From: Tannerella sp.
GTDB lineage: Bacteria; Bacteroidota; Bacteroidia; Bacteroidales; Tannerellaceae
Reading direction: 5' to 3'
DNA length: 12,250 nt
NCBI GenBank assembly: GCA_031289445.1
Contig: JAITPL010000234.1
Location: 1-12,250 of the forward strand
The first letter of the stretch is position 1, and each line of letters opens with the position of its first letter. Below the pieces are notes generated by a model. It saw nothing but the letters and a program-made list of their open reading frames with translations. It made no database searches and was not told the DNA's origin. The position numbers and the translations under genes were made by a program. Below are positions 7,090 to 12,250 of this stretch, one piece after another.

Positions 7090-8994
7090 TTACCATCCCG
7101 GATTTTGCCAGTTGTCGCCTGTCAACGATTTCATAATGTTGACTTCATTCATCGGTATGGGTAGCCATAAGAATTTGTTGGTATAGCACAGGCGTTCTTT
7201 GGATACCGGACCGCGTTTATAGGTGTATGTTCCGTCTGCGTTTCTTGTGATCCACATGGCGGTGATCCATCTGTCGGTTTTTTCCAGGTCTTCGTTTGGA
7301 TTGTGCATGCGGCGAACGTCATAATAACGGTTGCCTTCGAGCGCAAACTCAACTCTTTGTTCATTGCGAATACGCAGTAGAAGCTCTGCTTGAGAGAGGC
7401 CGGCCGATATCGCAGGCATACCCACGCGAGCGCGTATCTCGTTGACTGCTGTTCGCGCTTCTTCCAAATGATTGGCTTCGGCTGCCGCTTCCGCAAAGTT
7501 TAGAATGATTTCGGCCAAGCGTATGGCTTTGGGTTGAGCGAGTCCCGGACTGACCGTACCTTGATCGCCTCCCATCGGATGATTGAACTTGCGTTGAAAG
7601 TAGCTTGTCCTTGTCAGTTTACGCGAGGTAGGGCTGATACCTGTTTGAGGCTCGCCGTCCCAGGTAGCGATAATTCTGGTATGAACGCCCGCCCTTGCAG
7701 GATAGTTTTCGGGGCTACCCTCCGATTCATCGAATGGCCAGTAGCAATAGCGTTTCGAGCCGTTATAATAAATCGTGGCATAGAAGCGCGGGTCGCGATT
7801 GGCATACGGATCTTCCTCTTTATATAAGGACTTGGGATTGAGGTTAGGGTTTAAATGAGTAACCTCGTCATTGTACGGTTTCGCAAGATTCAGTATCGGC
7901 TCGCCGTCTATGGTCTCAAAACAGTCAACCAACTCCTGCGAAGGACATGTGCCTGTCTTGTACTGATATTGAGCGCCTATTCCATCGATATGATGTGCTA
8001 AATCCTGACCGGCATTGGTTTGATAAATAGTTTCCTTATCAATCGGATTATCCGACCAAGCCATAGTGTTGCAGAAGTATTCGTTGAACAGCGCGGCATA
8101 GTCGCTATCGAAATAAGCATTTTCATCTTTCCATGTGCCGGGGAAATTTATCTTGTTGTACAGCTCGAAATTCTGACTTCTCAGGTTTGCCAACGATGTT
8201 TTGTTGATCTGATAAGCTTCTTCCCAATAATTCTGACCCTCGTTATACAGCGGGCTTGCGGCATAGAGTATCATTCTTGACTTGATACCTTCGGCTACGC
8301 CTTTGGTAAGGCGATAAGCCTCGGCGCTACTTGTGATGCGCCACGGTAAATCATGCGACGACAATGCCAAATCGCATTCCGAGAGGATAAACTTGACTGT
8401 CTCGTAATAGCTTGCCTTTTTAACCGGTGTATAATCAAAATCCAGTGTATAGGGCTGCTCTTCGATTGGCAGACCGCAACCGAACCAGCGCAGTAGTTCC
8501 ATATAATAATATGCTCTCAAGAGATGCGCTTCGGCTATCCATCGGCTTCTGTTGGCTTCGCTGTTGACAGGCGCCTTTTCTATGCGCGACAAAAACACGC
8601 TGCATTTGCGGATGCCCTGCCAAAGTCTGTTCCAGTAATCGCCGTTGTTGGCGTTTACGCCTCCGCCGTTGTTTATGATCGGGTGGCTTGATGCAGATGC
8701 GCTTCCGTTGTATAAGTTCCCCGAACTTATCCATGGCTCTGCTTCGGCGTCCGTATCCCAGGCCTCGTCGCACCAAACGGCCGGAGCGCGGCAGTGAAAG
8801 AACGTCGCAGCGCCTCCGCCGGGAATATATAAGTAAGCCGAACTAAGGTAGGCTGCCGTCTTGTCGTTATCGGAGAAGACTTCGTCAAGCGAAATCTTTC
8901 CGTCCGGCGCTGAGTCCAATACGTCCGAACATGCACTAAAGAGCATGAACAACAGCAGCGTCGGTAATACCAGTAATTTTATCTTGTATTTCAT
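7090..8994 (-). CDS. SusD-like nutrient-binding outer membrane lipoprotein 1
   Basis: This is the surface lid and binding subunit of the first transporter, whose gene ends 18 nt upstream. It has 634 residues, at the upper end of normal for SusD. The signal peptide ends FSAC, making Cys22 the likely lipidated residue, followed by SDVLDSAPDGKISLDEVF, a typical mature SusD start. Family hallmarks are WQGIRKCSVFLSRI (125-138), AEAHLLRAYYYMELLRWFG (154-172), CPSQELVDCFE (350-360), NRDPRFYATIYYNG (399-412), IRLAEIILNFAEAAAEAN (491-508), EQRVEFALEGNRYYDVRR (545-562), and the C-terminal NWQNPGW. The protein shares most of these blocks with the second SusD but lacks its inserted domain, and the two are too divergent to be a recent duplication. 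The ligand is unknown. Confidence 0.94.
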   Translation of the reverse strand: MKYKIKLLVLPTLLLFMLFSACSDVLDSAPDGKISLDEVFSDNDKTAAYLSSAYLYIPGGGAATFFHCRAPAVWCDEAWDTDAEAEPWISSGNLYNGSASASSHPIINNGGGVNANNGDYWNRLWQGIRKCSVFLSRIEKAPVNSEANRSRWIAEAHLLRAYYYMELLRWFGCGLPIEEQPYTLDFDYTPVKKASYYETVKFILSECDLALSSHDLPWRITSSAEAYRLTKGVAEGIKSRMILYAASPLYNEGQNYWEEAYQINKTSLANLRSQNFELYNKINFPGTWKDENAYFDSDYAALFNEYFCNTMAWSDNPIDKETIYQTNAGQDLAHHIDGIGAQYQYKTGTCPSQELVDCFETIDGEPILNLAKPYNDEVTHLNPNLNPKSLYKEEDPYANRDPRFYATIYYNGSKRYCYWPFDESEGSPENYPARAGVHTRIIATWDGEPQTGISPTSRKLTRTSYFQRKFNHPMGGDQGTVSPGLAQPKAIRLAEIILNFAEAAAEANHLEEARTAVNEIRARVGMPAISAGLSQAELLLRIRNEQRVEFALEGNRYYDVRRMHNPNEDLEKTDRWITAMWITRNADGTYTYKRGPVSKERLCYTNKFLWLPIPMNEVNIMKSLTGDNWQNPGW

Positions 8995-9012
8995 ATCTTC
9001 AATTCTTTAAGT

Positions 9013-12000
9013 TTAGAAATTAATATTTGTGCCAAGGCTAAACATCTTTGTCTGAGGGTAGCCGATTGCATCGTTGTTCTCTGGATCCAAGTGTGTCAGC
9101 GGGAAATTGGGCGACCATGTGAATACATTCTGTCCCTGAAGGAACACGCGCATTTTACTTATCCCCAACAGCTTCAGCGCGTCTTTTGGCAGCGTGTAGC
9201 CGAACTCGATATTTTTCAACCTCGCGAATGTTCTGTCCATTACGAAGAAAGAGTTTGCGCGGTGATTGACATTCTGGCCTGTCGATAGGGCAGGGTAGGT
9301 GATCTTGTCTCCATTAGCCCAGCGTTCTTCCGTCCAGGCCGTCCGGTGCAAATCAAAATAGGTGCCGCGAATAGTGGACTCGTAAACTCCCTGATTCGCA
9401 AAATTACTGCTGTATTGTCCCAGACCTTGCAGGAAGGCATAAACGTCAAATCCCTTGTACTCTACGTTGAAAGAGCCTCCCCAGGAAATGCGGGGTACAG
9501 AGCCGTATCCTATCGGAGCCTGGTCTTTTTCGCTCACTACGCCATCGCCGTTGATATCGGAATAAACAAAATCTCCTGCGCGTGGCGTACCGAAATCGTA
9601 AGTCAAATGATTGGGATCGGCCAGCGCTTCGGGCGTCCAGTAGCCTCCATCCTGATCATAGTTTATCAGATAACCGAAGTTCTGACCTAATGAATAGCCG
9701 GTAGAACGTTTAGGATATGTGTAGGTTTCGTCGCGAGGCACTTCATCTACATTCATCCTCTTGTTGCGGTTGTAGGAGAAATTTCCTTTGAAGTGCACCA
9801 GCAAGTCCGAGTTAATCTGCTTGTTGTATCCAAGCTCGATCTCGAATCCTTGATTTTCCATCTCTCCCATGTTGACTTTGGGAACATTGCCAAGCGGCAA
9901 ACCTTGAAAGTACGGTATGCTTGCGCGGGTGAGAAGTATCTGTGTGCGGTTTTCACGGAATATATCTACTGTTCCGCTAATGTCTTTTATTATCTGAAAG
10001 TCGATACCCAGATTCATCTTTGTAGCCATCTCCCAAGTGATGTCCGGATTGCCGAGCAAGCCTTCGCTTACGCCTCTGCCTTGTCCCAGACTGCTGCTGA
10101 AGCCGCCTCCCATCGTGATATTATCCTGATAGAGGAAACGTCCCTGTCCCTTGTCGTTGCCTACCTTGCCGTAAGAGGCTCTTACCTTCAGTGATGTAAG
10201 GTACTCGTTATCGGCGAGGAAGCTTTCTTTTGTGATTAGCCATCCGGCCGAAAAGGAGGGGAAGAATCCGAAGCGTTTCTTTGGCGAGAACTGTTCGGAG
10301 CCGTTATAACCCATATTAAATTCTGCGAAATATCGACTGTCGTAATCGTACATTGCGCGACCGGCTATACCGAGCACGTTGTAGGGGATTTCGGCGCCTG
10401 TGGTTTCCCAGTAGTCGCGTTGTGCGAGTATCATTCCGCCTACGTTGTGCAGCTCAAAGCTACGGTTATAGTTCAGCGAGGCCTGTGCGTTGATTGTGTA
10501 ATTGGATGAGGGCGAAGGGTTGCTCAAGGTCAGGCGGTTGGTTGCGCTCGTCAGTTCGGCGAACGACAGGGTGTTGTTCTTGTAATCGACGTTGGCCATA
10601 TACATCGAGCTGTTGAAAGCGCCGTACATTACCGTTTGCGACCGCGAGTCGTACGACAGCATGCCTTTGAATACAAGTCCTTTGGTTATGGCGCTCATAT
10701 CAAGTTCCGTTCCTATGGTGGAGTTAAGATTCGACCGTGTTTCTTCCAGATAGCCCTGTTTGTTTATTATCGTATAGGGACTGCGGTCCATATAGTGTCC
10801 GCCGTCGAGATAAGAGGGATCCAGAGGGAATCCCGCTTCTACTCCGTGTCCGGCTATGGTAGTCGGACCGGGCGAGATAGGCAGAATGGTCTGCGCCTGA
10901 AAAAACAAATCCCTCATCATCCAGTTCTGGTCGCCTCCGTAGATGGCAGCCGCATTCGGCATGTTGACCTTCTCGATATATGTGCCCAAATTCAAATACA
11001 CCTTCAGGGCTTTGGATATGTTATAGTCAACATTTGAACGGAAACTGTAGCGGTTGAGTTTCGAGGAAGGGTCGTAGCCAAGTTTCTCTTTAGGCTCGGT
11101 CTTGAGGTTTCCTCCCTGATAGAGGTAGCTTACATTCATGAAGTATGTAAGTTTATCGGTACCGCCCGACAGGTTTGCGTTGATATTGTGTTGCGGCGAC
11201 CAGCGCTTGATCATCATCCTGTAATAGTCGTTGTCGGGATACATGTACATGCGCGTGGCGGCCTGAGTTGCATAGTCGGGCGACGAGGGATCCAAACCTT
11301 TCAGAGGATCGGCATAGAGCGCCATCGTTTCGTCGCTGAAGATTGCGCTTTCCATGCCGTCGTTTATAAGGGCTTCGTTCCTGAATTTCATATAATCCAG
11401 TGAATGCAGCCGTGAAGGCTCGCGTGTTAAGGCCGAGAAGGACTGCGTGGCGCTGACCGTCAACTCCGGTTTACCTGCCTTGCCGCGTTTGGTGGTAATC
11501 ATCAGCACTCCGTTAGCTCCTCTCACTCCGAAGACCGATGTGGCCGACGCATCTTTGAGGATGGAGATGGATTCGACTTCGTTGTAGTCCATCGTGCGGA
11601 TATTGTCGCGAGGCACTCCGTCGATAAGTATCAAGGGGCTTGAGCCGTTGATTGTGGCAACTCCGCGAAGATACATCGTAGCGTCGTCGCGACCGGGCTG
11701 GCCTCCGATACTTTGTGTTGACGTCAAACCGGCTATACGTCCGGCCAGAGCATTGCCAAGACTGGCGGATGTGCTGACTTTCATTTCCGACGTATTGATG
11801 GACGAAACGGCGCCGGTAACGGACACTTTCCTCTGTGTTCCGTAGCCGACTACTACAACTTCCTCAAGCGCCTGGGTGTTTTCGACGAGCGTGACTGTAA
11901 ACGCCGTCTGACTCCCAACCTTGACTTCCTGCGTGATGTAGCCGACGTAGGATACCTGAAGCGTGGCATTGTTCTGGACCGTGAGCGCGAATCGACCGTT

Positions 12001-12213
12001 AGCATCCGTAACGGTGCCGTTAGCCGGTTGTACGCCTTTCTCCACCACATTTGCTCCGATGATTGTCTCGCCTGTGGCGTCCGTCACCGTACCGGTCAGT
12101 CGCTTCTGCGCAAATGCCGCCGTAGAGCAACAACTGAGAATACACAACACACATAGCGCCTTGCGCCATAGATACCATGTATCCCGATTTAGTAAAATAA
12201 ATTTCTTTTTCAT
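9013..12213 (-). CDS. SusC/RagA-family TonB-linked outer membrane transporter 1
   Basis: This is the first gene visible in the operon, a TonB-dependent porin-like importer in the outer membrane. The 1066-residue product begins MKKKFILLNRDTWYLWRKAL, and a long signal peptide probably ends AFA|Q at residue 35. A carboxypeptidase-regulatory-like domain (about 38-112, with TGTVTDATGETIIGANV) precedes a canonical TonB box LEEVVVVGYGTQR (116-128). The plug carries GQPGRDDATMYLRG (171-184) and the signature SILKDASATSVFGVRGANG, then VLMITTKRG. The barrel has a calcium-loop-like motif DINGDGVVSEKD near residue 889, and the chain ends MFSLGTNINF. There is no STN domain, so direct anti-sigma signalling through this protein is unlikely. 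Only 37 nt lie upstream in the window. They are AT-rich with no convincing promoter, so the operon promoter or further upstream genes lie outside. Confidence 0.95.
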   Translation of the reverse strand: MKKKFILLNRDTWYLWRKALCVLCILSCCSTAAFAQKRLTGTVTDATGETIIGANVVEKGVQPANGTVTDANGRFALTVQNNATLQVSYVGYITQEVKVGSQTAFTVTLVENTQALEEVVVVGYGTQRKVSVTGAVSSINTSEMKVSTSASLGNALAGRIAGLTSTQSIGGQPGRDDATMYLRGVATINGSSPLILIDGVPRDNIRTMDYNEVESISILKDASATSVFGVRGANGVLMITTKRGKAGKPELTVSATQSFSALTREPSRLHSLDYMKFRNEALINDGMESAIFSDETMALYADPLKGLDPSSPDYATQAATRMYMYPDNDYYRMMIKRWSPQHNINANLSGGTDKLTYFMNVSYLYQGGNLKTEPKEKLGYDPSSKLNRYSFRSNVDYNISKALKVYLNLGTYIEKVNMPNAAAIYGGDQNWMMRDLFFQAQTILPISPGPTTIAGHGVEAGFPLDPSYLDGGHYMDRSPYTIINKQGYLEETRSNLNSTIGTELDMSAITKGLVFKGMLSYDSRSQTVMYGAFNSSMYMANVDYKNNTLSFAELTSATNRLTLSNPSPSSNYTINAQASLNYNRSFELHNVGGMILAQRDYWETTGAEIPYNVLGIAGRAMYDYDSRYFAEFNMGYNGSEQFSPKKRFGFFPSFSAGWLITKESFLADNEYLTSLKVRASYGKVGNDKGQGRFLYQDNITMGGGFSSSLGQGRGVSEGLLGNPDITWEMATKMNLGIDFQIIKDISGTVDIFRENRTQILLTRASIPYFQGLPLGNVPKVNMGEMENQGFEIELGYNKQINSDLLVHFKGNFSYNRNKRMNVDEVPRDETYTYPKRSTGYSLGQNFGYLINYDQDGGYWTPEALADPNHLTYDFGTPRAGDFVYSDINGDGVVSEKDQAPIGYGSVPRISWGGSFNVEYKGFDVYAFLQGLGQYSSNFANQGVYESTIRGTYFDLHRTAWTEERWANGDKITYPALSTGQNVNHRANSFFVMDRTFARLKNIEFGYTLPKDALKLLGISKMRVFLQGQNVFTWSPNFPLTHLDPENNDAIGYPQTKMFSLGTNINF

Positions 12214-12250
12214 ACTTGTTTGTTTTTATAAAAATTGAATTAAACACTTT

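Noticed and set aside
3945..12213. Recent duplication of one SusCD pair to make the other
   Set aside because: The two SusC and two SusD proteins share family blocks but differ through most of their length, in TonB box, plug and inserted domain. They are better seen as old paralogues.
12020..12247. A minus-strand frame overlapping the SusC1 start (begins MFNSIFIKTNKYE)
   Set aside because: It is out of frame with SusC1, and its translation beyond the first residues follows SusC1 codons in the wrong register.

Overview
The window is an outer-membrane glycan-uptake locus from a member of the Bacteroidota, most likely the Bacteroidales. The evidence is two complete SusC/SusD-type pairs, lipoprotein signal peptides with Bacteroidota-style lipoboxes, AT-rich translation starts without clear Shine-Dalgarno sequences, and a textbook Bacteroidota promoter (TTTG, 20 nt, TACCTTTG). 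I do not name a genus or species. The coding regions look moderately GC-rich, and the 300 bp left flank is clearly AT-rich.

All five convincing genes lie on the minus strand, so the operon reads from right to left. The order is: SusC-like transporter 1 (12213 to 9013), SusD-like lipoprotein 1 (8994 to 7090), SusC-like transporter 2 (7061 to 3945), SusD-like lipoprotein 2 (3932 to 1722), and a surface lipoprotein with a DUF1735-like domain and two F5/8 type C (discoidin) domains (1694 to 300). The gaps are 18, 28, 12 and 27 nt, with no terminator or convincing promoter between genes, so one polycistronic message is likely. A strong hairpin at 241-282 ends the operon. Its start, any regulator (HTCS, sigma/anti-sigma) and any carbohydrate-active enzymes lie outside the window.

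In the known SusCD mechanism, each SusD forms a lid over its SusC TonB-dependent barrel and passes oligosaccharides into it. The final lipoprotein sits where SusE/F-type surface glycan-binding proteins usually sit. The substrate cannot be read from this window because no enzyme is present. Neither SusC has the N-terminal STN domain used in anti-sigma signalling, so control by a sensor encoded elsewhere is more likely.

The most distinctive features are an extra domain of about 150 residues inserted in the second SusD, a non-canonical TonB-box region in the second SusC, and a duplicated discoidin module in the last lipoprotein. At the left edge, a strong promoter drives a separate leftward transcript whose gene is mostly outside the window. 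I see no tRNA, rRNA, CRISPR array, insertion sequence or recognisable riboswitch. I did not find a clearly new biological system; this is an accessory nutrient-uptake locus with some unusual modules.
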